64,000 bases of DNA from Holophagales bacterium UBA5066 (GCA_002414905.1 DIAY01000107.1:1-64000), one strand, 5' to 3'. Positions 15,099-26,246 are shown, counted from the stretch's first letter. Notes: generated by a model not told the origin, from the letters alone. Made by a program: numbers and translations.

Positions 15099-17693
15099 TC
15101 AGAATGTCGTTCCAATCGAGAACTGGAAATCGCTGCTCTTCTCCTGGAGAAGCGGGGTCCCGTTCTGCCCTTTGATGACCTTCGGATCCAGGTTGATGCC
15201 ATAGATGAAGCGCAGTGGCGCCTGGAAGATCGGCAGGAACATGCGAAGTTCCGCGCCGGCCGAGGCACGCATCTTGAGCGGGTTCAGGGACTGGCCCTCG
15301 AGCCAGGCGTTGCCGGCGTCGAAGAAGAGAACGAGCTTCAGCGGCCCGGCGACGTAGTAGACCGCCTCCAGGTTGACGACGAGGTACTTGTCCCCTCCGA
15401 GAAGCGCTCCCTGGTCGTTGAAGAACGCCTGGTCGTTGTCGTCGAGCGGATAGATGCTCCCGTACTGGAAGGCGCGGACGGAACGGTCGCCACCGATCCG
15501 GAAGCGCTCGAAGATCGGGATGGTCTTCCCGTCGTAGGGACGAACGAGCCCGCCTTCCACATTCACAGCCAGGTGCGACTTGCGGTTGACGTTGTAGTAG
15601 ATGGTCGCGTTCCCGACCGGCTTCACGTAGGAGAAGTCGCCCCCCAGGGGTCCGCCCGCGACCATCAGCGAAAGGCCGAACCGCCGGCCGCGCGTCGGAT
15701 CGAACGGGTCGTTCCGGCTGTCGTACCGGTATCCCGGAGCCACGGCTGAGGTCCGCCCGACGTAGTCGGCGAACGCGGAGGGGGGATAGCCTGCGCCCGG
15801 CGGCGGCGGCGGCGGAAAGACCTCGTACCGGCTCTTCATGTCGGTGTAGCTGTAGAAGAAGGAGAGTCCGTCGAAGAGACCGAGCCCGAGGCCGATCGAC
15901 GCATTGAGGCCCTTGGACTCCTGGTCGACGTCCGCGTACTTGAGGGACCGGTTGAAGATGGACCCACCGATCGACATCCGCTTGTCGAGGAACCACGGCT
16001 CGACGAACGACAGGTCGAAGTAGTTCGAGTACCCACCACGCTGGAACTGGACGCCGATCGTGTCGCCACGGCCGAGGAAGTTTCGCGTGGAGAACTGGAA
16101 CTGCCCGAAAATCCCGTCGAGCTGCGAGTAGCCGGCTCCGAACTGGATCTCGTTCCTGTTCGTGTCGGTGCCCTTGATCGTGACGTCGACGGCCTTTTTC
16201 TCGGCATCCACCCGGAACTCCGGGTCTTCCTCGATCTTGAAGTAGCCGAGCTGGGTGATCTTGAAGAGCCCCTTCTTGAACGATTCCATGTCGAGGACGT
16301 CGCCCTCGAAGAGCTGGAGCTCCCGCCGCAGGACCTTGTCTTTCGTCGTCTTGTTCCCGGTGAACTCGACGCGCCCGACCCGGAACTGGTCACCCTCGGT
16401 CACACGGATCGTGACGTCGACGAGATTCCCCTTCCCCGGCCGTTCGACGTACTCGGGGTTCATGAAGGCGTAGATGTAGCCCCGGCCCCGGTAGATCTCG
16501 TCGAGCGTCTTCATGCCGTCCACCAGAGCGGCACGGTTCAGCGGTTTGCCCGGCTCCCAGGAGAAGAACCTCAGGAGACGCTCCGGCGGGAAGACGGTCG
16601 TGCCGTCGATCTTCAGATCGCCGAAGTAGTACCGCTCCCCCTCGACGAGCGGGATCTGGATCCTCGCGCGCCGTTTGACCTTCTCCGGGCGCGTTTCTCC
16701 CGGGTTGACGACGAAAGTCTCGATGACCGGGTCCTTGACGACGATGTCCTTGTAGCCCGCGTTCTGGTAGACCTTCTTGATCGACTCGATGTCTTCCTCG
16801 TAGCTCGTCTGGTTGTAGACGTCCTTCGAGTCCCAGAACTGGTAGAAGTTCGATTCCCGGGTCTTCTTCATCGCGCGGGAGAGGCGGCTCTCCGAGATGA
16901 CGGTGTTCCCGGCGAAGTCGATCGACTGGATCTTGATCTTGTCGCCCTCGTCGACGAGGAAGACGACGCGGCGGCCGTTCTCGCCCATCGGCTCGATGGC
17001 CGTATCGACGACCGCCGAGCGGAACCCCTCGGAGCGGTAGGCTTCGATCAGGACGGCCTTCCCCTTCGCGACGTCGCGCAGGGAGACGGGCGCGCCGACC
17101 CGGATCTCGACCTTCCCCTCCTTGAGCTTGTCCTTGAGCTGGGAGGTCGTCAGCTTCTTGTTCCCGCGGAACTCCAGGTCCGCGACCCGCGGCCTTTCCA
17201 CGACGACGGCGACGAGCCGGACCCCTCCGGCGGCCACCTCCCTTTCGAGGCTGATGTCCTCGAAGAGGCCCGAATCCCAGAGCTTCTCGAACATGCGACG
17301 GAGCTGCCCGGCGTCGTAGGGATCGCCGACCTTCACGCCGAGGTAGAAGCCGATGGTCTCGACCGTAACGGTCTTACCACCACGGACGACGATCTCGACG
17401 ATGGGCTCGGAAGCGCTCGGTGCGGTCGTGCTCAGGGCGGAAGCCAGGGGGAGAGAGCCGGCCAGGGGGGAGGCCGACGGTGCGAGCCCTCCCGGTCTCA
17501 GGTCGAGAGTGGCGGGTGGGGGCGTGGGCGCCGGCGCCGGGGGAGGTTCCGTCTGGGCCGGGGCCGTCCCCGGGCAGACGAGCAGGAAGCCCAGCGCCAG
17601 AACGGCGGGGCGAAGGTGACGGGACGACGGCCGGTAGGAGGGCGACGCCAGACCCGGGCGGGCCGGCGCCGCCGGAGCGTGATTCTCCGTCAC
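15099..17693 (-). CDS. bamA: Outer membrane protein assembly factor BamA
   Basis: A protein of 864 residues when started at the GTG at 17693, which overlaps the clpC stop as GTGA; an ATG at 17777 would lie deep in clpC. After a signal peptide (about 1-47, ending TAPAQ) and a Pro-rich segment come five POTRA domains (about 95-480) and a 16-strand barrel to the end. The last residues, DFQFSIGTTF, end in Phe like a beta signal. The barrel contains the conserved R-G-Y-like region in the form RAFQYGS. It inserts beta-barrel proteins into the outer membrane. The downstream Skp homologue and lipid A genes support the call. Confidence 0.95.
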   Translation of the reverse strand: MTENHAPAAPARPGLASPSYRPSSRHLRPAVLALGFLLVCPGTAPAQTEPPPAPAPTPPPATLDLRPGGLAPSASPLAGSLPLASALSTTAPSASEPIVEIVVRGGKTVTVETIGFYLGVKVGDPYDAGQLRRMFEKLWDSGLFEDISLEREVAAGGVRLVAVVVERPRVADLEFRGNKKLTTSQLKDKLKEGKVEIRVGAPVSLRDVAKGKAVLIEAYRSEGFRSAVVDTAIEPMGENGRRVVFLVDEGDKIKIQSIDFAGNTVISESRLSRAMKKTRESNFYQFWDSKDVYNQTSYEEDIESIKKVYQNAGYKDIVVKDPVIETFVVNPGETRPEKVKRRARIQIPLVEGERYYFGDLKIDGTTVFPPERLLRFFSWEPGKPLNRAALVDGMKTLDEIYRGRGYIYAFMNPEYVERPGKGNLVDVTIRVTEGDQFRVGRVEFTGNKTTKDKVLRRELQLFEGDVLDMESFKKGLFKITQLGYFKIEEDPEFRVDAEKKAVDVTIKGTDTNRNEIQFGAGYSQLDGIFGQFQFSTRNFLGRGDTIGVQFQRGGYSNYFDLSFVEPWFLDKRMSIGGSIFNRSLKYADVDQESKGLNASIGLGLGLFDGLSFFYSYTDMKSRYEVFPPPPPPGAGYPPSAFADYVGRTSAVAPGYRYDSRNDPFDPTRGRRFGLSLMVAGGPLGGDFSYVKPVGNATIYYNVNRKSHLAVNVEGGLVRPYDGKTIPIFERFRIGGDRSVRAFQYGSIYPLDDNDQAFFNDQGALLGGDKYLVVNLEAVYYVAGPLKLVLFFDAGNAWLEGQSLNPLKMRASAGAELRMFLPIFQAPLRFIYGINLDPKVIKGQNGTPLLQEKSSDFQFSIGTTF

Positions 17694-20125
17694 GGGCCTT
17701 GCCGCCCGGGCCCAACCGCAGCGGGCGAGCGGACGAGAACCTTCAGGTCGTTGTCGATCACTGTCACTTCGAGGCACTCAAGCTGCTCCCGGGCGCCGAT
17801 AAGCAATTCGGATACCGCATCCTCCACGTGTCGCTGGATCGTTCGGCGGAGCGGGCGCGCTCCCGAGTGGGCATCCTGCCCCGACATCGAAAGGAGCCAG
17901 TCCACGGCCATCTGGTCGGCCACGAGCTCGAGACCACGATGCTTCAGGGTCTCCGCGACGTCGTCGAGCAGGAGGCGGCAGATCGCCCTGAGGTTCTCGG
18001 TCGAGAGCGGGTTGAAGACGATGACCTCGTCGATCCGGTTCGTGAACTCGGGCGAGAACTCGCGCCGGAGCTCCTTCAGCACCATCTCCTCCACCTCGCG
18101 CGCCGCCGGGGCGTTCTTTCCGTCCCCGAAGCCCACTCGCGACTGGTTGACGAGGAATTTCGTCCCGATGTTCGACGTCATGATGATGAGCGTGTTCTTG
18201 AAGTCGACCGTGTTGCCGTAGGCATCCGTGAGCTGGCCGTCCTCCAGGATCTGCAGGAGGAGGTTCGCGATGTCGGGGTGGGCTTTCTCGATCTCGTCGA
18301 GGAGGATGACCGAGTAGGGCTGCCTGCGGATCCTCTCCGTGAGCTGTCCGCCTTCCTCGTGACCGACGTAGCCCGGCGGGGAGCCGATGAGCTTGGAGAC
18401 CGCGTGCTTCTCCATGTACTCCGACATGTCGAAACGGACCAGCGACTTCTGGTTGTCGAACAGGAACTCCGCGATGCGCCGGGCGACCTCGGTCTTCCCG
18501 ACGCCCGACGGTCCGAGGAAGATGAAGGATCCCATCGGGCGGTTCGGGTTCTTCACGCCCAGGCGGGAGCGGCGGATCGCCCTGGAGATGGCATCGACGG
18601 CCCGGTCCTGTCCGATGACGCGCTTCTTGAGCGTTCCTTCCATGTTGAGGAGCTTCTCGGCTTCCTCGACCTGGATCGACGTGACCGGGATGCCCGTCCA
18701 GCTCGCGATGATCTCCTCGATATCCCCCCGCACGACCTCGACCCAGGCGCTCTCGTCGACCTGCGCGCTGCGGGTCCGCTCGATCTCCTCCTTGATCTCG
18801 ACCTCGCGCTCGCGGAGCGAGACCGCGAGCTCGAAGTCCTTTTCGGAGATCGCCTTCTTCATCTCTTTGACGATCTGACGGGCCTCGCTCTCGAGGCGGC
18901 GCAGATTCTGTGTGTCCGCCGTCAGCCGGAGCTTGACCTTGGCACCCGCCTCGTCGAGGAGGTCGATCGCCTTGTCGGGGAAGAAACGGTCGGGAACGTA
19001 CCGGCTCGACTGGTAGACCGCGGCCTTCACGGCATCGGGCGAGTAGCGGACCCGGTGGAACCTCTCGTAACGCTCGCGGATCCCCTCGAGGATCTCCAGG
19101 GTCTCCGCCTCGTCCGGCGGGTTCACGGTAACCGCCTGGAAGCGTCGCAGGAGCGAGCGGTCCTTCTCGATGTACTTGCGGTACTCCTTCATCGTCGTGG
19201 CGCCGATGCAGGCGACCTCACCCCGCGAGAGCGCCGGCTTGAGGATGTTCGCGGCGTCGAGCGACCCCTCGGCCGAGCCGGCCCCGATGAGGGAGTGGAT
19301 CTCGTCGATGAAGATGATGAGGTCCTGGTTCTCCCGCAGCTCCTTCAGGATTCCCTTGAGGCGCTCCTCGAACTGCCCGCGGTATTTCGTACCGGCCACG
19401 ATCAGCGAGAGGTCCATCGCGAGGATCTTCTTGTTCGCCAGGAACAGCGGGACCGCCCCCTCGATTATCCTCTGGGCGAGCCCTTCCACGATGGCCGTCT
19501 TCCCGACCCCGGGCTCGCCGAGGAGGATCGGGTTGTTCTTCGTCCGGCGCGAGAGGATCTGGATGATCCGCTCGACTTCCTTGTCACGCCCGATGAGCGG
19601 GTCGAACGTCCCCTGCGTGGCGAGGGCCGTCAGGTCCCTCGCGTACTCGGCCAGGAACGGGAGCTCCTTCTTCTGCTTGGAGGCCTCGCGTTCCTTGATG
19701 AGGGCGATCGCCTCTTCCCGGACGCCGTAGAGGTTGAAGCCGTGCCCCGCCAGCAGGCGGGATGCGACGCACGGGTCGACGCGGAGGATGCCGATGAGGA
19801 GGTGCTCCGTCCCGACGTAGGGGTGCATCATCGATTCCGCCTCGTGCGAGGCGTAGGCGAGGATCTTCTTCGACTCCTCCGAAAGAGGGAGCTCCTGGGA
19901 CGACGACAGGCGTTCCACGAAGACCCGGTCCCCCTCGATCTCGCGGCGGACGTCATCCGGCTTCACGTTGAAGCGGGAGAAGATCTCGCGCGTCACGTCC
20001 TCCCCCTCTCGCAGAATGCCGAGGAGGATGTGCTCGGACTCGATGACCTTCGAGCCCAGCTTCGAGGCTTCGTACCGGGCGAAAAAGAGGGCGCGGCGGG
20101 CTTTTTCGTTGTACTTTTCGAACAT
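17690..20125 (-). CDS. clpC: ClpC-type AAA+ unfoldase (Clp protease ATPase subunit)
   Basis: An 811-residue Hsp100 protein. Residues 1-145 hold the two N-terminal Clp repeats (EHILLGILRE, EHLLIGILR). AAA-1 has Walker A 203-210 and Walker B with DEIH at 274-277; a UVR motif lies at about 418-452; AAA-2 has Walker A 538-545 and LLDEIEK at 608-614. The tripeptide Val-Gly-Phe at 664-666 fits the ClpP docking loop, so it should feed substrates to ClpP. GAGG lies before the ATG. It is transcribed between the Lol exporter genes and bamA, a placement that suggests envelope stress links, though this is inference. No mcsAB or ctsR lies nearby. Confidence 0.95.
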   Translation of the reverse strand: MFEKYNEKARRALFFARYEASKLGSKVIESEHILLGILREGEDVTREIFSRFNVKPDDVRREIEGDRVFVERLSSSQELPLSEESKKILAYASHEAESMMHPYVGTEHLLIGILRVDPCVASRLLAGHGFNLYGVREEAIALIKEREASKQKKELPFLAEYARDLTALATQGTFDPLIGRDKEVERIIQILSRRTKNNPILLGEPGVGKTAIVEGLAQRIIEGAVPLFLANKKILAMDLSLIVAGTKYRGQFEERLKGILKELRENQDLIIFIDEIHSLIGAGSAEGSLDAANILKPALSRGEVACIGATTMKEYRKYIEKDRSLLRRFQAVTVNPPDEAETLEILEGIRERYERFHRVRYSPDAVKAAVYQSSRYVPDRFFPDKAIDLLDEAGAKVKLRLTADTQNLRRLESEARQIVKEMKKAISEKDFELAVSLREREVEIKEEIERTRSAQVDESAWVEVVRGDIEEIIASWTGIPVTSIQVEEAEKLLNMEGTLKKRVIGQDRAVDAISRAIRRSRLGVKNPNRPMGSFIFLGPSGVGKTEVARRIAEFLFDNQKSLVRFDMSEYMEKHAVSKLIGSPPGYVGHEEGGQLTERIRRQPYSVILLDEIEKAHPDIANLLLQILEDGQLTDAYGNTVDFKNTLIIMTSNIGTKFLVNQSRVGFGDGKNAPAAREVEEMVLKELRREFSPEFTNRIDEVIVFNPLSTENLRAICRLLLDDVAETLKHRGLELVADQMAVDWLLSMSGQDAHSGARPLRRTIQRHVEDAVSELLIGAREQLECLEVTVIDNDLKVLVRSPAAVGPGRQGP

Positions 20126-20210
20126 GGCTCAACCTCGACGGAGGCCGCTTGGGAAGCGGACTTCGACCGTCTCCGGATCCTAGCATACGGGGTGCCAGCC
20201 CCCGGGCCGC

Positions 20211-20894
20211 TCAGGAGGTCGTGAGACCGCCCGGCGAAAGCGTCAGGACGGTGCCACAGCGGGAGGCGACGCCAGGATCGTGAGTGACGAGGAGAAGGGC
20301 TCCCGCGCGCTCCCGCGCCGCGCCGAGGAGGAGGTCCAGGACGTCCGCCGCGTGCGCGGCATCGAGGCTCCCCGTCGGTTCATCGCAGAGCAGAAGGCGC
20401 GGCCGCCGGACGACGGCCCTCGCGATGGCGACGCGCTGCCGTTCTCCGCCGGAGAGGATGCGAGGGAGGCTCGCGGCCTGGCGAACGAGGCCGACCTTCG
20501 CCAGGAGCTCCCGCGCCGTCGAGCGGGCGGCGGTGTCCCCGATTCCCGCGAGAAAGAGCGGCAATGCGACATTTTCCTCGGCCGTCAGCTCCGGCAGCAG
20601 GTGGTGCAGCTGGAACACGAACCCGACCGTCTCTCCTCGCCACCTCGCCTTCGGCTCGGGGGAGAGCGACTCCCAGTCGCGCCCGTCGACGACGACACGC
20701 CCGGCGTCCGGGCGATCGAGACCCGCGAGGAGGTGAAGCAGGGTCGACTTGCCACAGCCCGAGGGCCCGACGATCGCGACGGCGTCTCCCGCCTCGAGGG
20801 TCAGAGAGAGACCAGAGAAGAGCTCGAGGCGCGCCTCGCCCTCCCCGAATCCGCGTGCGAGCGATTCGGCGACGAGCAGCGCCTCACCCGGCAC
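20211..20894 (-). CDS. lolD: LolD-type ABC transporter ATPase (lipoprotein release)
   Basis: A 227-residue ABC ATPase. Walker A is GPSGCGKST, the Q-loop is FVFQLHHLLPELTAEEN, the signature LSGGERQR and Walker B LLLCDEPTGSLD, with the switch His in LLVTHD. The LHHLLPEL(T/S) Q-loop region is typical of LolD rather than MacB or FtsE. Its ATG overlaps the stop of the upstream permease by 11 bases. Together they would extract lipoproteins from the inner membrane for transfer to LolA. Only one permease gene is present, so a LolF-like or homodimeric exporter is possible. Confidence 0.9.
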   Translation of the reverse strand: MPGEALLVAESLARGFGEGEARLELFSGLSLTLEAGDAVAIVGPSGCGKSTLLHLLAGLDRPDAGRVVVDGRDWESLSPEPKARWRGETVGFVFQLHHLLPELTAEENVALPLFLAGIGDTAARSTARELLAKVGLVRQAASLPRILSGGERQRVAIARAVVRRPRLLLCDEPTGSLDAAHAADVLDLLLGAARERAGALLLVTHDPGVASRCGTVLTLSPGGLTTS

Positions 20895-22028
20895 GGAGCG
20901 CCTCCGTCACGTCGACCCGAGCGGCCATCCGGGCCGGCGCGAGCGAAGAGAGGAACGACCAGGCAAGGGAGAAGGCGCCCACGGCGAGGAGGTCCCTGAT
21001 GCTCGGCTTGAAAGGAACGTGCGCAAGCGCGAAGAGCTCGGCCGGCAGCGGGATGGCGTGAGTCACGTCGAGGACGACGGCGAGAAGCGTACCTGCGAGG
21101 AGCCCCGCGAGGGTCCCCACCGCCCCGAGCAGGAGACCGACGAGGAGAAAGACGCGGGAGAGAGCTCCCGGAGAGGCGCCGAGGACCGTCAGGACCGCCG
21201 CATCACCCCGTCGTGTCGCCGCCAGGACCGCCGAGGTCGCAGCGAGATTCAGCCCAGCCACGATGACGACGAGGAAGACCGTTGCGAAGATGGCGATCCT
21301 CTCGAGCCGCAGGGCGAGGAGAAGAGGACGGTTCGCCTCCTGCCACGTCGTCGTCGCGGTGGCCGTCGCGCCGAGCGTCTCCTTCGCCCTGGCGGCGACG
21401 TCCGGTGCCGCTTCCGGGTCCGACAGGCGCAGCTCGAACCCCGTCGCACCTCCCTCCGGAAGGCCGAAGAGCCGCCGGGCGGTCTCGGCCGGCACGACCG
21501 CCTCCGGCTGGCGACGCCCCGTCGACGTGGCACCAACCGCAATGACGGGGAGAGCGACGGTCACCGGAACGGGACCGAGAGGCGAGAGCCGGGTCCGTGA
21601 GGAGACGATCGAGACGTCCTCCCCCGGGAGGACCGAGAGCTGCCGGGCCTGCGCGGCGTCGAGCCGGATGCCGTCGATTCCCTCCCGGCCCGCGAGGAGC
21701 GCCGGAACCGCCTGACCGCGCGCCGTGATCCAGCCCCGACCGCGGACGACGGGCGTGACCGAAACCACCCCGGGCAGGGACGCGAGCCTCGTGGCGGCCC
21801 CTTCCTCAGCCGAGAAGTCGGCCCGGCCGGCCGGCGATACGAGCACGTGGGGCGCCTCTTCGGCGAGCCTCGTGAGGACGTGCGTCTGGAAGCCCGAGAG
21901 AAGGGCGAGGGAGACGACGAGCGCCGCCACGCCGAGGACCAGCCCGACGAACGCCGCCGCGGCGACGACCCCGACCTGCGCGTCCCGCCGCGAGGCGAGG
22001 AGGTAACGGCGGGCGAGGAGGAGCTCGA

Positions 22029-22032
<4 letters not shown>
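20884..22032 (-). CDS. LolC/LolE-family permease with probable CTG start
   Basis: The N-terminus of this family, I-E-L-L-L-A-R-R-Y-L-L followed by the first transmembrane helix and GVAALVVSLALLSGFQ, is encoded in frame from 22029 onward, but no ATG, GTG or TTG precedes it. CTG at 22032, overlapping the lysS stop and 8 bases after AAGGGG, is the best start and gives 382 residues. A GTG at 21930 would cut off the first helix. The rest has a periplasmic MacB-like domain (about 55-240), then three transmembrane helices near the end. With lolD it would release lipoproteins from the inner membrane. Family certain; start uncertain. Confidence 0.82.
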
Positions 22033-23576
<1,544 letters not shown>

Positions 23577-23645
23577 CGGGCACCGATTCTCCGCGCGCCC
23601 TTCCCGGCGGTCAAACCACGTCGGGACTGCGGCCGTCCGGAGCGG

Positions 23646-25277
23646 CTATTCCTCTCCCGAGACCCGGGCGTTGTGGAGGAGCCAGAGGCCGGAAAAGGCC
23701 CGGAGAAGGCGGAAACGCGAGCGCGTGAGCTCGTTCAGCCGCTCGGGCGGGCCTTCCGGGCCCGTCGCCTCGAGAGCCTGACGGAAGCGGCGATCGAGGT
23801 CCTGAGCCCTCCCGAGGCACTCGCCCGCCTTCTCGAGCTCGCCGGCGTCGACGGAGCCTCCGGCCGGCGCCTTCAGCCGCGTCGCGATGTCATCCACCAG
23901 AAGCCGCAGGGCAGCTCCTTCGACGTAGAGGCTGTCGTTGACGGCGTCCTCGACGCCCGGATCGGGCTCCTCCGTCTGAATCCGCCGGGCTGCCCGGACT
24001 TCCCAGGGCTCGAGACGGAACCGCGAGAGAGAAGAGCCGTAGGCGGCCTGCCCCGACCCCGCGCCGGCCCTGAGCATCTCCACGGAGTAGAGGATCTTGG
24101 AGGCGGTCTCGCCCAGGAGGCGGTCCGATACGAACGCGGGCAGCGCCCGTTCCGCCTTCGGCGGCTCGGGGGGAGCCGCCGCGGCGTCCCGCGCGGGGAA
24201 GTAGCCGCTGATCGTCTCTCTCGCTTCGGTCAGATCTTCCACTTCCAGCGCCTGCAGGACTTCCGGGAGAGCCTCCCCGGCGGCCTCCCCGCCCACGTCG
24301 AGCCTCGTCATCAGCTGGTCGATCGCCTCTGCGAGGCGCGTGACCTGCCCGTGCCGGATCTCCCCCTCGTTCCGGTTCTTGTCGAACTCGTCCTTGAACT
24401 GGCGGAACCTCCGGAACTCCTCGCGCAGATCGGTATCCGCGACCTCGGGCCGCCGCGAGAGCTCGCGCTCGATGTCGAGGAGGTGCTGAGACGATTCGAA
24501 GATCCGCCTCTCCTCGTTCCGGTAGAGGGCCTGGAAACGGTTCTTGGCGGCGAGGTTCGCCTCCAGGATGGCCGCGAGGACGTTCTGGTCGTAGTAGGCC
24601 GGACCGAGCCGGTGCTTGACCGTCCGGAGACTGTCGAGGATCTTCTTCTCCGTGAGGTCCTCGAAACGCTCGCACGCGTCGATGTCCTGGCGAAGGAGGC
24701 CAAGTGCCTTCACCGCTGCCGTCAGCTCGGCCGCCGGCGCCGGTGAACGGCGGACGAGCCCGAGGAGCGCCGCGAACAGCTTGGTCAGCTCCTGGGGAAA
24801 CCGGGGCAGGAAGCGGCCGTCGTCCAGGGACCGGCGGGCCCCGACGAGCGTGACGAGGAAGTCCATCTTGTCGAGGGCTTCCGGCGAGACCTGCCGCGAG
24901 TGGAAGTAGAAGCGGAGGATCGCCAGCAGGAGCTTTTCGTCCTCCGTCCTCACCTTCTCGAAAAAGCGCCTCACCCAGCTCGCGGCGATCTTCTCGTCGT
25001 CGGCCGAGAGCGCGCGATAAACGATGTCGAGGCGGCCGTCGAGCTGGTTGATCTGGTCGATGACGACCGGCGGGGGCTGGACGTTCAGGATCGTCGTGAC
25101 GGACTTGATCTGGTCGTAGAGCCCCTGGAAGTCGATCTGGTAGCCGGGCGCATCGCCGAAGAAAGTCTTGTGCACCCCCTGGAGGAACTGGTGAAAGGTC
25201 CAGAAGGTCTTGAACTTCTCGGTCAGCCGCGTATAGGCGTCATGAAGGGTCTTCAGATCGACGATCGACGTGCTCAA
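23646..25277 (-). CDS. Unknown 543-residue cytoplasmic, mostly helical protein
   Basis: Not recognised. It starts with TTG at 25277, seven bases after AGAGG. There is no signal peptide, no transmembrane helix and no nucleotide-binding motif. The sequence is charged and predicted helical throughout. The N-terminal third has conserved-looking aromatic stretches (KFKTFWTFHQFLQGVHKTFF), the middle (about 215-300) has coiled-coil periodicity, and a Pro/Ala spacer sits near 365. A scaffold or stress-related helical protein is possible but unsupported. It is divergent from hpt and shares a promoter region of 42 bases with it; a perfect TATAAT is at 25309-25304. Even GC-rich codon use argues for a real, long-resident gene. 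Confidence 0.8.
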   Translation of the reverse strand: MSTSIVDLKTLHDAYTRLTEKFKTFWTFHQFLQGVHKTFFGDAPGYQIDFQGLYDQIKSVTTILNVQPPPVVIDQINQLDGRLDIVYRALSADDEKIAASWVRRFFEKVRTEDEKLLLAILRFYFHSRQVSPEALDKMDFLVTLVGARRSLDDGRFLPRFPQELTKLFAALLGLVRRSPAPAAELTAAVKALGLLRQDIDACERFEDLTEKKILDSLRTVKHRLGPAYYDQNVLAAILEANLAAKNRFQALYRNEERRIFESSQHLLDIERELSRRPEVADTDLREEFRRFRQFKDEFDKNRNEGEIRHGQVTRLAEAIDQLMTRLDVGGEAAGEALPEVLQALEVEDLTEARETISGYFPARDAAAAPPEPPKAERALPAFVSDRLLGETASKILYSVEMLRAGAGSGQAAYGSSLSRFRLEPWEVRAARRIQTEEPDPGVEDAVNDSLYVEGAALRLLVDDIATRLKAPAGGSVDAGELEKAGECLGRAQDLDRRFRQALEATGPEGPPERLNELTRSRFRLLRAFSGLWLLHNARVSGEE

Positions 25278-25303
25278 GTTGAACCTCTCGAGGTTGCCCT
25301 TGC

Positions 25304-25311
25304 ATTATAGT
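25304..25311. promoter_or_regulatory. Shared -10 region of a bidirectional promoter
   Basis: The stretch ATTATAGT reads TATAAT on the minus strand (25309-25304, for the 543-residue protein gene) and TATAGT on the plus strand (25306-25311, for hpt). The plus element ends exactly 8 bases before the hpt GTG, so hpt would be leaderless, while the minus transcript has a leader of about 20 bases with a ribosome binding site. Confidence 0.6.
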
Positions 25312-25319
25312 TTCGTCCC

Positions 25320-25838
25320 GTGATTGACCGCACACTCATTTCAGAGGAGCAGATTTCGACCCGGCTGGACGAGCTGGCCAGAGAGATCGACACGGTCTAC
25401 GCCGGCCGCGAGATCCTGGCCGTAGGGGTCCTCAAGGGCTCGGTCTTCTTCCTCACCGACCTCCTGAAGCGCCTTTCGACCCCCGTCGCCGTCGATTTCC
25501 TGCAGGTGAGGTCGTACTCGGGGACCGCATCGACGGGGAACTTCGAGCTCGTCCGCGACCTCTCCTCCGACATCTCCGGCCGGGACGTCCTCATCTTCGA
25601 AGACATCGTGGACACCGGCCTGACCCTTCGAAAGCTCCTCGGCCTCCTCGGGACGCGCCAGCCGCGCTCCCTGAAGATCGCTGCGCTGCTCAAGAAAGAC
25701 CTCCCCGAGAACGCGGACCTGCCGGTCGACTTCCTCGGTTTCACCATCGGCCCCGAGTTCGTGATCGGCTACGGCCTCGACCTCGACGAGAAATACCGCA
25801 ATCTGCCCTACATCGCAGTCTGGAGCCCGGAAAAATGA
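25320..25838 (+). CDS. hpt: Hypoxanthine phosphoribosyltransferase
   Basis: A 172-residue type I phosphoribosyltransferase starting at GTG 25320. The PRPP-binding motif is LIFEDIVDTGLTL (about 94-106); VLKGSVFF near residue 38 is the loop that binds pyrophosphate. The C-terminal FVIGYGLDLDEKYRNLPYI is the purine-binding hallmark of hypoxanthine enzymes. It salvages hypoxanthine and guanine to IMP and GMP. No Shine-Dalgarno sequence precedes the GTG, and a -10 element ends 8 bases upstream. It overlaps ridA by ATGA. In many bacteria hpt sits by tilS-ftsH; that context is absent here. Confidence 0.95.
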   Translation: MIDRTLISEEQISTRLDELAREIDTVYAGREILAVGVLKGSVFFLTDLLKRLSTPVAVDFLQVRSYSGTASTGNFELVRDLSSDISGRDVLIFEDIVDTGLTLRKLLGLLGTRQPRSLKIAALLKKDLPENADLPVDFLGFTIGPEFVIGYGLDLDEKYRNLPYIAVWSPEK

Positions 25839-26227
25839 GCGCACTTCGCACGATCGCCGTCGAAAACGCCCCGAAAGCCATTGGCCCCTATGCCCAGGGG
25901 ATCGTCGCCGGGGGATTCCTCTTCACCGCAGGACAGGTCCACTTCGACCCGGTCACGATGAAGCTCGTGTCGGGAACGATTGCCGAGGAGACGAACCGGG
26001 TCTTCGACAACCTCGAGGCGATCCTCGTGGGGGCCGGCTGCCGGTTCGCCGACGTCGTGAAGACGACCGTCTTCCTGACGGACATGGGGAACTTCGCCGA
26101 GATGAATGGCGCCTACGCGGCGCGCTTCGGCGACCATCGTCCGGCCCGCTCCACCGTTCAGGTCGGGGCGCTCCCGGGAGGCGGCAGGGTCGAGATCGAG
26201 CTCGTCGCGAAGCTTCCGGCCGCCTGA
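25835..26227 (+). CDS. ridA: RidA-family enamine/imine deaminase
   Basis: A 130-residue Rid/YER057c/UK114 protein of standard length. The signature R-S-T-V-Q-V (about residues 107-112) holds the substrate-binding Arg, and the later V-E-I-E-L-V holds the catalytic Glu. The start of the protein (APKAIGPYAQG) is also typical. RidA hydrolyses reactive 2-aminoacrylate from PLP enzymes such as threonine dehydratase. It is translationally coupled to hpt and convergent with a PLP-dependent threonine aldolase, a fitting neighbour. Confidence 0.95.
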   Translation: MSALRTIAVENAPKAIGPYAQGIVAGGFLFTAGQVHFDPVTMKLVSGTIAEETNRVFDNLEAILVGAGCRFADVVKTTVFLTDMGNFAEMNGAYAARFGDHRPARSTVQVGALPGGGRVEIELVAKLPAA

Positions 26228-26246
26228 CGGTGGCCGGGTCCCGCCC

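Noticed and set aside
17420..20224. A 934-residue plus-strand frame over clpC.
   Set aside because: Antisense shadow of ClpC, which has all AAA+ motifs. The frame has no recognisable domain and no start signal.
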